Assembly (NCBI RefSeq): GCF_000472285.1
Contig: NZ_KI421421.1
Coordinates: 264,784 to 328,783, forward strand
DNA length: 64,000 nt
Direction: 5' to 3'
Source: Desulfuromonas sp. TF
GTDB lineage: Bacteria; Desulfobacterota; Desulfuromonadia; Desulfuromonadales; ATBO01
Made by a program: the position numbers and the translations under genes. The notes below the pieces were generated by a model. It worked only from the letters and a program-made list of their open reading frames with translations. It was not told the origin of the DNA and did not search any database. Of this stretch, positions 33,901-42,843 are shown in pieces (within the stretch, counting starts at the first letter, position 1; each line of letters starts with the position of its first letter).

Positions 33901-34281
33901 CTGAGCGAGCGGCGCCTGAAGCGTTCGCCCCTGAGGGATGTGGCCGGGATGATCCGCTCGTTCCATTATGCCGCCTTCACCGCCTTGCATCGGCATGTCC
34001 GGAATCATTCGAACGATCAGATGATTCTCGAGCCCTGGCTGAAGACCTGGTACACTTATGTCGCCGGGGCTTTTCTGGACGCCTACCGGCAGCAGCTGGG
34101 AGAGACCGAGCTGCTGCCGGCGGAGAGCGCGGATGTGGAGCTGATGCTGAATGCTTACCTTCTGGAAAAAGCGGTCTACGAACTCGGCTATGAACTCAAC
34201 AACCGTCCCGACTGGGTGGCGATTCCCATGAACGGGATCGAAATAATTCTCGGCGCCTCGACCGGTGCGTCGGAGAAATGA
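30928..34281 (+). CDS. treS: Trehalose synthase-maltokinase fusion (TreS-Mak)
   Basis: A 1117-aa bifunctional protein: the N-terminal GH13 part interconverts trehalose and maltose, and the C-terminal part phosphorylates maltose to maltose-1-phosphate. The GH13 part shows A-L-I-Y-Q-L-H-V-K-A-F, G-V-R-L-D-A-V-P-Y-L (Asp near 212), L-L-A-E-A-N-Q-W-P (Glu) and F-L-R-N-H-D-E-L-T-L. The maltokinase part starts near residue 590 (R-C-R-W-F-R-S-K-A-R) and has I-R-I-H-G-D-Y-H-L-G-Q-V-L (catalytic Asp) and I-I-D-F-E-G-E-P. Start codons at 30928 and 30940 are both possible; GAGGAG sits just before the first. It lies 10 bases after glgE. Confidence 0.95.
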   Translation: MDLDMPSKDALPDDNPQWYRDALIYQLHVKAFHDSDGNGIGDFRGLMEKLDYLHDLGITAVWLLPFYPSPLRDDGYDIADYYRVNPSYNTLADFKRFLKAAHARGIRVITELVLNHTSDQHPWFQRARRARPGSVHRNYYVWSDTPEKYRDARIIFQDFETSNWSWDPVAKAYYWHRFYAHQPDLNFESPAVQREMFRVIDFWFGMGVDGVRLDAVPYLFEREGTNCENLPETHAFLKKLRAHVDAGFKDRMLLAEANQWPEDAVAYFGEGDECHMAFHFPIMPRMYMALQMEDRFPLIDILEQTPAIPDSCQWAIFLRNHDELTLEMVTDEERDYMYRVYASDPRARINLGIRRRLAPLLANSRRRIELMNFLLFSLPGTPIIYYGDEIGMGDNYYLGDRDGVRTPMQWSPDRNAGFSRVNPQRLYMPVVIEPEYHYESVNVENQVSNTTSLLWWMRRVISMRKRLKALGSGTMEMLLPDNPKVLAFIRSQGDEILLVVVNLSRFAQVARLDLSGYAGLVPEEVFSRNLYPVIRKEPYILTLGVHDYYWFHLRPTREQMLETELPRLSLRSGSPWEAVLKGKTGERFADLIADYLPRCRWFRSKARLVSQVELVDSLPLGTESRASRLVLFKVSYTEGLAETYLLPLAWLPREQAERLLEEEPRARIAFLNLGDEEGMLFDAVHDENFRDSLLQLIARRRKLKGERGELAAAPGSRFRELRGGAGTLLPSRVLKTEQSNSSVQYGDRFFLKLYRQPDTGINPDPEITRFLTEKARFPRIPPFAGLLEYHLPGKDPMTIGLLQGYVSNQGDAWGFTLDVLSRYIERVLTLHHTMPSSPEPCPSLFDCDYAELPEKMHELIGTFYLEMAALLGRRTAEMHRALAVNTAGPVWRPEEFSLLYQRSVYQSMRSLCRRSFQALAQNLDRLTEKNRAAAEGILTMEKEILLRFGRIRERKLSASKIRIHGDYHLGQVLFTGKDFIIIDFEGEPARTLSERRLKRSPLRDVAGMIRSFHYAAFTALHRHVRNHSNDQMILEPWLKTWYTYVAGAFLDAYRQQLGETELLPAESADVELMLNAYLLEKAVYELGYELNNRPDWVAIPMNGIEIILGASTGASEK

Positions 34282-34294
34282 TCGGGATGTGATC

Positions 34295-36139
34295 ATGGAA
34301 GTCGGTGCAAGCTATCTCGGAAACGGAAGCTGCCGGTTCACCGTCTGGGCTCCCAGGGCGGATTCGGTGGAGGTTCATCTCCCGGGATCTCCCGAGCGGC
34401 TGGTACCGCTGAAGGCCGGGGAGCTGGGATACTGGGAGGATGTCGTTACCGGGGTGAGCCCCGGAAGCCGGTATTTCTTCCGCCTGAATGGTGAACACGA
34501 CCGACCCGATCCGGCTTCCCGGTATCAGCCTGAAGGAGTTCACGGCCCTTCGGAAATTATCGACCAGAGTGCCTTTCCCTGGTCGGATCACAACTGGGGC
34601 GGCATCCCCCTTGAAGATTTCGTCATCTACGAGCTGCACGTCGGGACATTCACCCCGGAGGGGACCTTCGCAGCCGTCATCCCCCATCTGCCGGAACTGC
34701 ACGAAATGGGAGTGACCGCCATTGAAATCATGCCTGTCGCCCAGTTCCCCGGCGAGCGCAACTGGGGGTACGACGGAGCTTACCCTTTCGCCGTACAGAC
34801 GAGCTACGGCGGCCCGTCCGGATTCAAGGCCCTGGTGGATGCCTGCCACCGGGAAGGCCTCTCTCTCATTCTCGATGTCGTTTACAACCATCTGGGGCCC
34901 GAGGGGAATTACCTGCGGGAATTCGCTCCCTACTTCACCGACCGATACCGCACCCCCTGGGGGGAGGCGATCAACTTCGACGGACCCGGCAGCGACGAGG
35001 TTCGCGCCTATTTCATCGAGAACGCCCTTGCCTGGTTCCGGGATTACCATGTCGATGCCCTGCGTCTCGATGCCGTCCATGCGATCTTCGATTTTTCCGC
35101 CAGAAATTTTCTGCAGGAGTTGGCGGAGAGAACCGGTGAGTACTCGCAGGAAGCGGGACGGCCGCATCTCCTGATCGCCGAAAGCGATCTTGACGATGTG
35201 CGTCTCATCCGCACGGCGGAGCAGGGCGGATACGGCCTTCATGCCCAGTGGCATGACGATTTTCATCATGCCCTGCACACTCTTCTGACCGAGGACAGGG
35301 AAGCCTATTATCAGGATTTCGGGTCGACCGCGGACCTCTGCAAGGCCTTTCGCGAAGGCTTCGTCTATGACTGGCGCTATTCACCGTACCGGCAGAGGCG
35401 CCACGGCAGCTCCTCGCGGGAGCAGCCCGCAAGGCAGTTCGTGGTCTGTTCGCAGAACCATGATCAGATCGGAAACCGGATGCAGGGGGAGCGGCTGATT
35501 ACGGTGGCCGGTTTCGCGGCCGCTAAAACAGCAGCCGCGGCAGTCCTCTTATCTCCCTATATCCCGCTCCTTTTCATGGGCGAGGAATATGGGGAGGAAG
35601 CTCCTTTCCTTTTTTTCGTAAGTTTCCCCGATCCGGACCTTGCCGAGGCGGTGCGGAGCGGCCGCCGGGAGGAATTCAGGGCCTTCTCATGGAAAGGCGA
35701 GCCTCCCGATCCGCAGGATCCCGAAACCTTCCGCCGCTCCCGATTGAAGCGGGAACAGCGCCATCACGGTCGCAACCGGACGATGTTCGATTTCTATCGG
35801 CAATTGCTGCGCCTGCGCAAGGAACTTCCGGCGCTGCGCCATCCGGACAAGGAAAATCTCGAGGCGGGAACCCAGGCGGGTACGTCGGTATTGTGGCTGA
35901 GCCGCTGGAAAGGCGTCGATCGGGTAATCGCCCTGTTCAATCTCGGAGGGGAAAAGGTCTCCCTGAATTTCCCGGCAGCCTCCGGCAGCTGGAAAAAGCT
36001 TCTCGATTCAGCGGAAGAGCTATGGCAGGGACCCGGCTCGCTTCTGCCCCAACACCTGACCGGCTCCGAAGCGGTCGTTCTGCCGCCACTGAGTTGTGCC
36101 CTTTACCGGCTGGAGCCCAAGCATGATAAAGTCCAATAG
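34295..36139 (+). CDS. treZ: Malto-oligosyltrehalose trehalohydrolase
   Basis: A 614-aa GH13_10 enzyme that releases free trehalose from maltooligosyl-trehalose. It has an N-terminal CBM48-like E-set domain (F-T-V-W-A-P-R-A-D-S-V), then I-Y-E-L-H-V-G-T-F, N-W-G-Y-D-G-A-Y-P-F, D-V-V-Y-N-H-L-G-P-E-G-N, A-L-R-L-D-A-V-H-A (Asp near 256), I-A-E-S-D-L-D-D (Glu near 291) and Q-N-H-D-Q-I-G-N-R. The start at ATG 34295 is 13 bases after treS. The partner TreY is encoded 2.5 kb downstream, with a GH57 gene in between. Confidence 0.95.
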   Translation: MEVGASYLGNGSCRFTVWAPRADSVEVHLPGSPERLVPLKAGELGYWEDVVTGVSPGSRYFFRLNGEHDRPDPASRYQPEGVHGPSEIIDQSAFPWSDHNWGGIPLEDFVIYELHVGTFTPEGTFAAVIPHLPELHEMGVTAIEIMPVAQFPGERNWGYDGAYPFAVQTSYGGPSGFKALVDACHREGLSLILDVVYNHLGPEGNYLREFAPYFTDRYRTPWGEAINFDGPGSDEVRAYFIENALAWFRDYHVDALRLDAVHAIFDFSARNFLQELAERTGEYSQEAGRPHLLIAESDLDDVRLIRTAEQGGYGLHAQWHDDFHHALHTLLTEDREAYYQDFGSTADLCKAFREGFVYDWRYSPYRQRRHGSSSREQPARQFVVCSQNHDQIGNRMQGERLITVAGFAAAKTAAAAVLLSPYIPLLFMGEEYGEEAPFLFFVSFPDPDLAEAVRSGRREEFRAFSWKGEPPDPQDPETFRRSRLKREQRHHGRNRTMFDFYRQLLRLRKELPALRHPDKENLEAGTQAGTSVLWLSRWKGVDRVIALFNLGGEKVSLNFPAASGSWKKLLDSAEELWQGPGSLLPQHLTGSEAVVLPPLSCALYRLEPKHDKVQ

Positions 36140-36150
36140 CGGCTTTTTTC

Positions 36151-36227
36151 ACCGCAGAGGTCGCGGAGGTCGCGGAGAAACCCTTGTTTAAATAGGTTGC
36201 CTCCGCGACCTCCGCGTTCTCTGCGGT
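36151..36227. repeat. Inverted-repeat element 1 (CGCAGA/CGCGGAGGT family)
   Basis: ACCGCAGAGGTCGCGGAGG is repeated in inverted form at the right end, with two mismatches over 27 bp; each arm itself contains a direct repeat GGTCGCGGA. It fills the spacer between treZ and the GH57 gene and could fold as a long RNA hairpin. Confidence 0.7.
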
Positions 36228-36256
36228 AAATTTGTATTTTTATTGGAGCATCAAGT

Positions 36257-38683
36257 ATGAATAAATATGTCTGCATCCACGGTCATTTTTATCAGCCTCC
36301 CCGGGAAAACCCCTGGCTGGAAGAGATCGAACTGCAGGATTCGGCCTACCCGTTCCATGACTGGAATGAGCGGATTTCCGCCGAATGCTATGCACCCAAT
36401 TCCGCGGCGCGCATCCTCGATTCCGAAAAGCGCATTTGCGAGATCATCAACAATTACGGCCGCATCAGTTTCAACTTCGGACCGACCCTGCTGTCCTGGA
36501 TGGAACGGGCCCAACCGACAGTTTATCAGGCGATCATCGAGGCCGACCGGCGAAGCCGGAAGCGGTTCTCCGGGCACGGTTCGGCCCTGGCACAGGCGTA
36601 CAACCACATCATCATGCCTCTGGCCAATCAGCGCGACAAGCTGACTCAGGTTCTCTGGGGAGTGGCCGACTTCCGGCACCGCTTCGGCCGTGAGCCGGAG
36701 GGGATGTGGCTCCCCGAGACCGCGGTCGATCTGGAGACTCTCGATGTCATGGCGGAGCAGGGCATCCGCTTCACCATCCTGGCTCCCAGCCAGGCGGAGA
36801 AGGTGCGCCGGATCGACGAGGAAAACTGGCGGGATGTGAGCGGCTCCAGAATCGATCCCAGGATGCCCTATCTCTGCAAACTTCCTTCGGGCCGACGGAT
36901 GGTCCTCTTTTTCTACGACGGGCCGACCTCCCGGGACGTGGCCTTCAGCGGGCTGCTCCGCGACGGCGCCGGCTTTGCCGAGAGGCTCCTCGCCGGCTTC
37001 AGCGGCGGTCAGCCGCAGATGTTCCATATCGCCACCGACGGAGAAACTTACGGACACCATCACCGCTTCGGCGAGATGGCCCTGGCCTATTGCCTTCGGC
37101 ATATCGAGAACGAAGAACGGGCGCAACTGACCATATACCCGGAATATCTCGCAAAGCATCCGCCGACCCATGAGGTCGAGATCATCGAAAACACTTCCTG
37201 GAGCTGCGCCCACGGGGTGGAGCGCTGGCGTTCCGACTGCGGGTGCCGAATCGGCGGAGACAACGACTGGAACCAGGCATGGCGGGGTCCCCTTCGGAAG
37301 GCCCTCGACTGGCTGCGGGATGAAATTGTCTCTCCCTATGAGAAGGAAATGTCCCTTCTCGCCGGCGATCCCTGGGACGCCCGGGATGCCTATATCGAGG
37401 TGATTCTCGACCGTTCGCCGGAGAAGGTGAAGGATTTCCTGGCCCGCCAAGCCGGTCGGGATCTCTCGGCCGGGGAACAGACCCGGGCTCTGCGGCTGCT
37501 GGAGATGCAGCGGCACGCCATGCTGATGTACACGAGCTGCGGCTGGTTCTTCGACGAAATCTCAGGCATCGAGTCCACTCAGGTCCTCTTCTATGCCGGC
37601 CGCGTCGTGCAACTGGCCCGCGAGGCTTGCGGCATCGATCTGGAGACGCCGTTTCTGAACCGGCTGGAGTCGGCTCCCAGCAACCTTCCCCGGGTGGGAA
37701 ACGCCGCCCGCATTTTCGAGCGAGAGGTAAAGCCGGAAGAGCTCGACCTGATCCGGGTGGCCGCCCACCATGCCATTGCGTCGGAATTCGACGAAGGTGG
37801 CGAAACGGATGAGGGCGGCCATTCGATCTACTGCTATGCGGTCGAGAGGTCCGAACACACCGTCTACCCCGGAGGAAGGATGAAGCTGGCCGTCGGCCGA
37901 GCCCACATCCGTTCCGCCATTACCTGGAACGAAGAGGAATTCACCTTTGCCGTCCTGCACCTCGGCGGACACCATCTCAACGCCGGGATTCGACCTTTCG
38001 AAAGTGACGCGGCTTTTGCCGACATGCAGGAAGCGGTCAGCAACGCTTTTGAAAGAAGCGACATCCCGGCGGTGATCCGGGAGATGGACCGGCATTTCGG
38101 CAGTCATAACTATACGCTGTGGCATCTCTTCCGGGATGAACGGCGCCGGGTGGTCGGCCAGGTGATCGCCCAGAACCTGGAAGAGATCGAGAGCACGTTC
38201 CGGAACCTCTACGAGAACCAGTTCACCCTCCTGCGGTTCCTGCGGGAGATCCGCATGCCGATCCCCAAGCCTCTCGCCCTTCCGGCGGAGGTGGTTCTGG
38301 TTTCCCGTCTCCGCGACCTTCTGGAAAAAAGACAGCCTCCGACCGAGGAACTCCGGCAACTGGCCGACGAGATCGAGCTTCTCGAACTCTCGCTGGATGA
38401 TCCCATGCTCGGAATGGCCGCCGGGCGACAGATCGCCCGGCAGTTGAAAAAGCTCGGCCTTCCCACCGGCAATCTTGCCTTGCTGCTGTCTCTGATCGAG
38501 ACCCTCGAGGTGCTCCACTCCCTGCCGATCCGCCTCGATCTATGGCAGGCGCAGAATCTCTATTGGGAAATCCATCGCAACCGCCGGGCGGAAAGCGATG
38601 CAGTAAAAGGGGAGAAGCCCTTCGCCGAGTGGGACGATGCCTTTCGACGGCTCGGCGATCTGCTGGAGGTGAGAATTACCTGA
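36257..38683 (+). CDS. GH57-family glycoside hydrolase (DUF3536-type)
   Basis: An 808-aa enzyme. The N-terminal GH57 barrel shows C-I-H-G-H-F-Y-Q-P-P-R-E-N, I-S-F-N-F-G-P-T-L-L, G-M-W-L-P-E-T-A-V-D (Glu near 152, likely nucleophile) and H-I-A-T-D-G-E-T-Y-G-H-H (Asp near 260). The large C-terminal part (about 300-808) matches no activity I know. GH57 includes amylases, 4-alpha-glucanotransferases and branching enzymes. Location between treZ and treY, and the lack of a separate branching enzyme here, point to alpha-glucan remodelling. Its TGA overlaps the treY ATG (TGATG), so the two are coupled. Confidence 0.85.
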   Translation: MNKYVCIHGHFYQPPRENPWLEEIELQDSAYPFHDWNERISAECYAPNSAARILDSEKRICEIINNYGRISFNFGPTLLSWMERAQPTVYQAIIEADRRSRKRFSGHGSALAQAYNHIIMPLANQRDKLTQVLWGVADFRHRFGREPEGMWLPETAVDLETLDVMAEQGIRFTILAPSQAEKVRRIDEENWRDVSGSRIDPRMPYLCKLPSGRRMVLFFYDGPTSRDVAFSGLLRDGAGFAERLLAGFSGGQPQMFHIATDGETYGHHHRFGEMALAYCLRHIENEERAQLTIYPEYLAKHPPTHEVEIIENTSWSCAHGVERWRSDCGCRIGGDNDWNQAWRGPLRKALDWLRDEIVSPYEKEMSLLAGDPWDARDAYIEVILDRSPEKVKDFLARQAGRDLSAGEQTRALRLLEMQRHAMLMYTSCGWFFDEISGIESTQVLFYAGRVVQLAREACGIDLETPFLNRLESAPSNLPRVGNAARIFEREVKPEELDLIRVAAHHAIASEFDEGGETDEGGHSIYCYAVERSEHTVYPGGRMKLAVGRAHIRSAITWNEEEFTFAVLHLGGHHLNAGIRPFESDAAFADMQEAVSNAFERSDIPAVIREMDRHFGSHNYTLWHLFRDERRRVVGQVIAQNLEEIESTFRNLYENQFTLLRFLREIRMPIPKPLALPAEVVLVSRLRDLLEKRQPPTEELRQLADEIELLELSLDDPMLGMAAGRQIARQLKKLGLPTGNLALLLSLIETLEVLHSLPIRLDLWQAQNLYWEIHRNRRAESDAVKGEKPFAEWDDAFRRLGDLLEVRIT

Positions 38684-41472
38684 TGCGTATTCCAAATTCC
38701 AGTTATCGACTTCAGTTTACGCCCGAATTCGGTTTCCGACAGGCCCGCGTCCTCCTTCCCTATCTTCAGGAGCTGGGGATATCCGACATTTACGCTTCGC
38801 CTGTTTTCCGTTCTCGGACGGGAAGCACTCACGGCTACGATGTCGTGAATCACGGCGAGCTCAATCCGGAGCTCGGCTCCGCGGATGATTTCACGGCGCT
38901 CACCGATGAAGTAGGGAAAAGGTCTATGGGGTGGCTGCAGGATATCGTTCCCAACCACATGGCCTTCGACAGCCAGAACCCGCTCCTGGTCGACCTCCTG
39001 GAGAACGGTCCCGCTGGTGATGCCTTCCACTTCTTCGATATCGACTGGGAACATTATTATGAAGGCATTCGCGGCAAGGTCCTGGCTCCTTTTCTAGGCA
39101 GTTTCTTCGGGACCGCGCTGGAAAACGGCGAACTGAAGCTGAGTTTTGATGGCGAGGGTTTCGCCGTCTTCTATTATGCCCTGCGCTTTCCTCTGGCCAT
39201 CGAATCGTACCTGAGCGTCCTCGGTCAAGTCGCGTCCCGCCTGCGTAAGGCCCTCGGCGACGAACACCCCGATTACATCCAGTTTCTCGGCGTTCTTTAT
39301 GTCATCAAGACTCTCTGGGCCGGCGCCAGCAACCATGACCGCCACGATCAGGTCAAGTTCATCAAGCAGACCCTGTGGACCCTTTACCGGCGCAACGATA
39401 TCGTCCGGAAGGCGATCGACGCGGCAACCGCCTTTTTTCAGGGTAAGCCCGGCAACCCGGAAAGCTTCAATCCTCTGGAAAGCCTGCTCGCCGAACAGCG
39501 ATTCCGCCTTTCCTACTGGAAGGTCGCCACCGAGGAGATCAATTACCGGCGCTTCTTCAGCATAAACGACCTCATCTCTCTGCGCATGGAAGAGACGGAA
39601 GTCTTCGACCGGGTACACGAACTGGTTCTTCGCCTGGTCAGGGAGGGACGGGTCACCGGTCTGCGCGTCGACCATATCGACGGCCTCTACAGTCCGCGCG
39701 ACTACCTGGAACGGCTGCGGGAGAAGGCGGGAGATATTTATGTGGTGGTGGAAAAGATTCTCGGTACCGGCGAGGAGTTGCCCTCCTGGCCCGTCGCCGG
39801 AACGAGCGGCTATGATTTTCTCAGCCGGCTCAACGGCTTTTTCTGCCGCCCTTCCGGAAAAGAGGCATTTTCAGCTCTGTATCGCCGCTTTACCGGCCTG
39901 GATACGACGTGCGGCGAACTGATTTATGCCAAAAAGAGGCTGATCATCGAAAAGCATATGTTCGGCGACGTCAATAATCTTGCCCACCTGCTGAAGGGTA
40001 TTGCCAGCCGTCACCGCGACGGCAGCGATATCACCATGGACAGCCTGAAGCGGACCCTCATCGAGGTCATGGCCCTCTTTCCCGTTTATCGGTCCTATCT
40101 GGAGAAGAAGGAAAACAGGGAGCACGACCGGAAAGTCATTGCCAAGGTGCTGGAGAGTGCCCGGGAGAACAATCCCGCTCTCCTTCACGAACTCGATTTT
40201 CTGGAAAAAATTCTCCTGGCCGACATGGGCGAGGCGCCGGTCGAGGAGGAGCGTGCTCTGTGGCTTCATTTCGTTCAGCGCTTCCAGCAGTACACCGGCC
40301 CGCTGATGGCCAAGGGTTTCGAGGACACGCTGCTGTACGTCTATAACCGACTGCTCTCTCTCAACGAGGTGGGGGGAAATCCCGAAGAGTTCGGCCTGAC
40401 CGGGGAGAACTTCCATTCCTTCCTCGGTGAGCGGCATACTAAGTGGCCGCATGCCCTGAATGCCACGGCCACCCACGACACCAAGCGGGGCGAAGATGTG
40501 CGGGCCCGCCTCAATATCCTGTCGGAAATCCCCCAGGAATGGCGCCAGCAGATTCAGCTCTGGAGCCGTCTCAACCGCGGTCGGAAGCGAACGGTCCGGC
40601 GGCGGCGCGCTCCCGATCGCAATGACGAGTATTTTTTGTATCAGACCCTGCTGGGAGTCTGGCCATGGGATGAGGCGGAGTTGCCGGAGTTAAAGGAGCG
40701 CCTGCGCGATTACCTGGTCAAGGCGGTGCGGGAAGCCAAGGAGCACACCGCCTGGCTCAAGCCCGATTCGGACTATGAAGAGGCTTACCTGGGCTTTGCC
40801 GAGCAGATTCTGAAGCCCGGCCGCGACAACGCCTTTCTTCGGGAGTTTCTCCCCTTCCAGCGCAAGATCGCCTGTTTCGGCGTCTACAATTCCCTTGCCC
40901 AGACTCTGATCAAGATCACCGCTCCGGGTGTTCCGGACTTCTATCAGGGGACGGAGTTCTGGGATCTCTCTCTTGTCGATCCCGACAATCGTCGAGCGGT
41001 GGACTACGAACGGCGGCGGAAGGCTTTGGAAAATTTAAAGGCAGGATGGAAGAGCGGAAGAGAGCATCTGTTCAGGGAACTGCTGGAGAATCCCAGAGAT
41101 GGACGGATCAAGCTTTTTGTGATCCACAGGGGACTGCAAGCACGCATGGAACACCCTCAGCTCTTCGGCTCAGGGGACTATCTCCCCCTGGAGAGCGGCG
41201 GAACCCATGGCGAACATATCTTCGCCTTTGCACGACGGCTCGGAGACACCTGGTCGATTACGGCCGTACCCCGGTTCCTGACCGGGCTGGTGGGGGAGGG
41301 AGACCTTCCTCTGGGGGAATATGTCTGGGAGGATACGCACATTATTCTTCCCCCCGAGTGCAGCGCCGACTGGCGGGATGCCCTGACCGGAGAGAAGCTG
41401 AGCGCCGTGGGGAGACTGCCGATGGAAAAAGTATGGCGGCGCCTGCCCGTGGCCCTTTTGACGAACCATTGA
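38683..41472 (+). CDS. treY: Maltooligosyl trehalose synthase
   Basis: A 929-aa GH13_26 enzyme that converts the reducing-end glucose of alpha-glucan chains into a trehalose unit. The start is ATG 38683, overlapping the GH57 stop, with GGAGGTGAG upstream. Hallmarks: S-Y-R-L-Q-F-T-P-E-F-G-F, Y-A-S-P-V-F-R-S-R-T-G-S-T-H-G-Y-D, D-I-V-P-N-H-M-A, G-L-R-V-D-H-I-D-G-L (Asp near 328), V-V-V-E-K-I-L (Glu near 355), A-T-A-T-H-D-T-K-R-G-E-D and P-G-V-P-D-F-Y-Q-G-T-E. It is the last gene of the trehalose block. Confidence 0.95.
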   Translation: MRIPNSSYRLQFTPEFGFRQARVLLPYLQELGISDIYASPVFRSRTGSTHGYDVVNHGELNPELGSADDFTALTDEVGKRSMGWLQDIVPNHMAFDSQNPLLVDLLENGPAGDAFHFFDIDWEHYYEGIRGKVLAPFLGSFFGTALENGELKLSFDGEGFAVFYYALRFPLAIESYLSVLGQVASRLRKALGDEHPDYIQFLGVLYVIKTLWAGASNHDRHDQVKFIKQTLWTLYRRNDIVRKAIDAATAFFQGKPGNPESFNPLESLLAEQRFRLSYWKVATEEINYRRFFSINDLISLRMEETEVFDRVHELVLRLVREGRVTGLRVDHIDGLYSPRDYLERLREKAGDIYVVVEKILGTGEELPSWPVAGTSGYDFLSRLNGFFCRPSGKEAFSALYRRFTGLDTTCGELIYAKKRLIIEKHMFGDVNNLAHLLKGIASRHRDGSDITMDSLKRTLIEVMALFPVYRSYLEKKENREHDRKVIAKVLESARENNPALLHELDFLEKILLADMGEAPVEEERALWLHFVQRFQQYTGPLMAKGFEDTLLYVYNRLLSLNEVGGNPEEFGLTGENFHSFLGERHTKWPHALNATATHDTKRGEDVRARLNILSEIPQEWRQQIQLWSRLNRGRKRTVRRRRAPDRNDEYFLYQTLLGVWPWDEAELPELKERLRDYLVKAVREAKEHTAWLKPDSDYEEAYLGFAEQILKPGRDNAFLREFLPFQRKIACFGVYNSLAQTLIKITAPGVPDFYQGTEFWDLSLVDPDNRRAVDYERRRKALENLKAGWKSGREHLFRELLENPRDGRIKLFVIHRGLQARMEHPQLFGSGDYLPLESGGTHGEHIFAFARRLGDTWSITAVPRFLTGLVGEGDLPLGEYVWEDTHIILPPECSADWRDALTGEKLSAVGRLPMEKVWRRLPVALLTNH

Positions 41473-41493
41473 GTCATGCATCCCCGAAAAACA

Positions 41494-41580
41494 TTTTCAT
41501 CCGCAGATGCCGCAGATAAGCTCGGTAAAACCCCGCATCCTGATTTCTCTGCGTGAATCTGCGTAATCTGCGGATGAAAA
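41494..41580. repeat. Inverted-repeat element 2 (CGCAGAT family)
   Basis: TTTTCATCCGCAGAT is repeated in inverted form at the other end (24-bp arms, two mismatches), with internal direct repeats of CGCAGAT. It follows the treY stop by 21 bases and may act as transcript end or stability element. The rest of the spacer to 41700 shows nothing recognisable. Confidence 0.7.
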
Positions 41581-41700
41581 AAGATTTCGGAGCTAATCGT
41601 TATAAGGCAACCCGACGGGGACAGGAATGCCTCGAGCCGTGCCGGGAACGGCTGGCGCCTTATCCCGGCCTACATGACCCTGTGCTTGAGTATAGTAGAC

Positions 41701-42843
41701 TTATCCCTCGCCGTGCAGAAAGCGTGAAAGCCGGAGGAGGAGGCCCTGGCGGGTGATCAGGGCGCCTTTCGGGCAGAGTTCCTGGCAGCAGAAACAGCGG
41801 ATGCAGCGATCATAGTCGATGTGCAGCCGGCCGTCGGCGATCTTCATGACTTCGGGCGGACAATGCCTGGTGCACAGGCCGCACAGTTCGCAGCAGGACA
41901 TGTCCGGCTCAGGTCGGGCGGTGAGGGCCTGCTTGAGTGGTCTTTTGAGGAAGGGGGGAAGGCCGAAATTGACGTCGGTCGATTTTGCCGGTCGGAAGCG
42001 GCGGGGGCGCAAGGAGGCCAGCGCGGCTCCGAGCAGTTCGATTTCTTCCAGGCGGCTGCCGGGACGGGCGATTTCCCTGGCGACTCTCTGGGTCCAGATC
42101 GCCGAGGGGGGCATGCCGACCAGTTCCGCTGCGACCGTATCCACCGCCAGGGGGCTGTCCCCGGAGATAAGGGCGCCGATGTGCACCGGATCGCCGCTGC
42201 CGGGGCCGTCGCCCTCCATGGCGGTGACGGCATCGACGATGGTGAGAGCCGGACGGATGGTTTCGGCCAGGTCGAGCAGCATGAGGGCGAAGAAAGATTT
42301 GTCGGTCCCCGCCTGCAGATGAAGGCGGGGCTTGCGCATACCCACCACCGCACCGAAGAGGTTCTTCACGCCGCAGGTCAGGCCCATCATCTGATGGGTC
42401 TTGAGTTTGGGGAGGTTGATGACGATGTCGGCCTCCAGCACATCCCGGGCGATTTCCATCTCGTGAAAAGTGCTCCTCCCCGAATGTACTTTAACCGACT
42501 CACTGAAGGGAGCGAAGGAAGCCCCGGTTTCTTCGACGACCGTCATGATGCCGCAGCTTCGGGCCACCTGACGGGGTGTGCCGATGCCCGGGGAGTCTCC
42601 GACCCTGACGATTCCTCCGGCCCTCTGGGCCAGGCGGATCACCTCGCGGACGATTTCCGGGTGGGTGGTCACCGCCTTGTCCGGTGTTTTGCCCGACAGC
42701 ATGTTGGGTTTGATCAGAACCTTCTGCCCCGGGCGGACGAAGGCGGTCATTCCTCCCAGGGGATCGAGCACCTCAGCCATGGCGTTCCTCACCCCCTCCC
42801 GGACGTAATTGGAGCAGGCTGCCAGCGAAACCCGATACGTCAT
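41701..42843 (-). CDS. DUF362 protein with C-terminal 2x[4Fe-4S] ferredoxin
   Basis: A 380-aa cytosolic protein. The DUF362 part (1-about 300) shows V-L-I-K-P-N-M-L, T-H-P-E-I-V-R-E, G-D-S-P-G-I-G-T, I-N-L-P-K-L-K-T-H, G-V-K-N-L-F-G and D-A-V-T-A-M-E-G-D-G-P. The C-terminus carries two clusters of Cys (C-E-L-C-G-L-C-T-R-H-C-P and C-I-R-C-F-C-C-Q-E-L-C-P) for two [4Fe-4S] centres. The family is common in anaerobes and its reaction is unknown. It overlaps the yjbQ stop by 4 bases, so the two are coupled. Confidence 0.88.
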   Translation of the reverse strand: MTYRVSLAACSNYVREGVRNAMAEVLDPLGGMTAFVRPGQKVLIKPNMLSGKTPDKAVTTHPEIVREVIRLAQRAGGIVRVGDSPGIGTPRQVARSCGIMTVVEETGASFAPFSESVKVHSGRSTFHEMEIARDVLEADIVINLPKLKTHQMMGLTCGVKNLFGAVVGMRKPRLHLQAGTDKSFFALMLLDLAETIRPALTIVDAVTAMEGDGPGSGDPVHIGALISGDSPLAVDTVAAELVGMPPSAIWTQRVAREIARPGSRLEEIELLGAALASLRPRRFRPAKSTDVNFGLPPFLKRPLKQALTARPEPDMSCCELCGLCTRHCPPEVMKIADGRLHIDYDRCIRCFCCQELCPKGALITRQGLLLRLSRFLHGEG

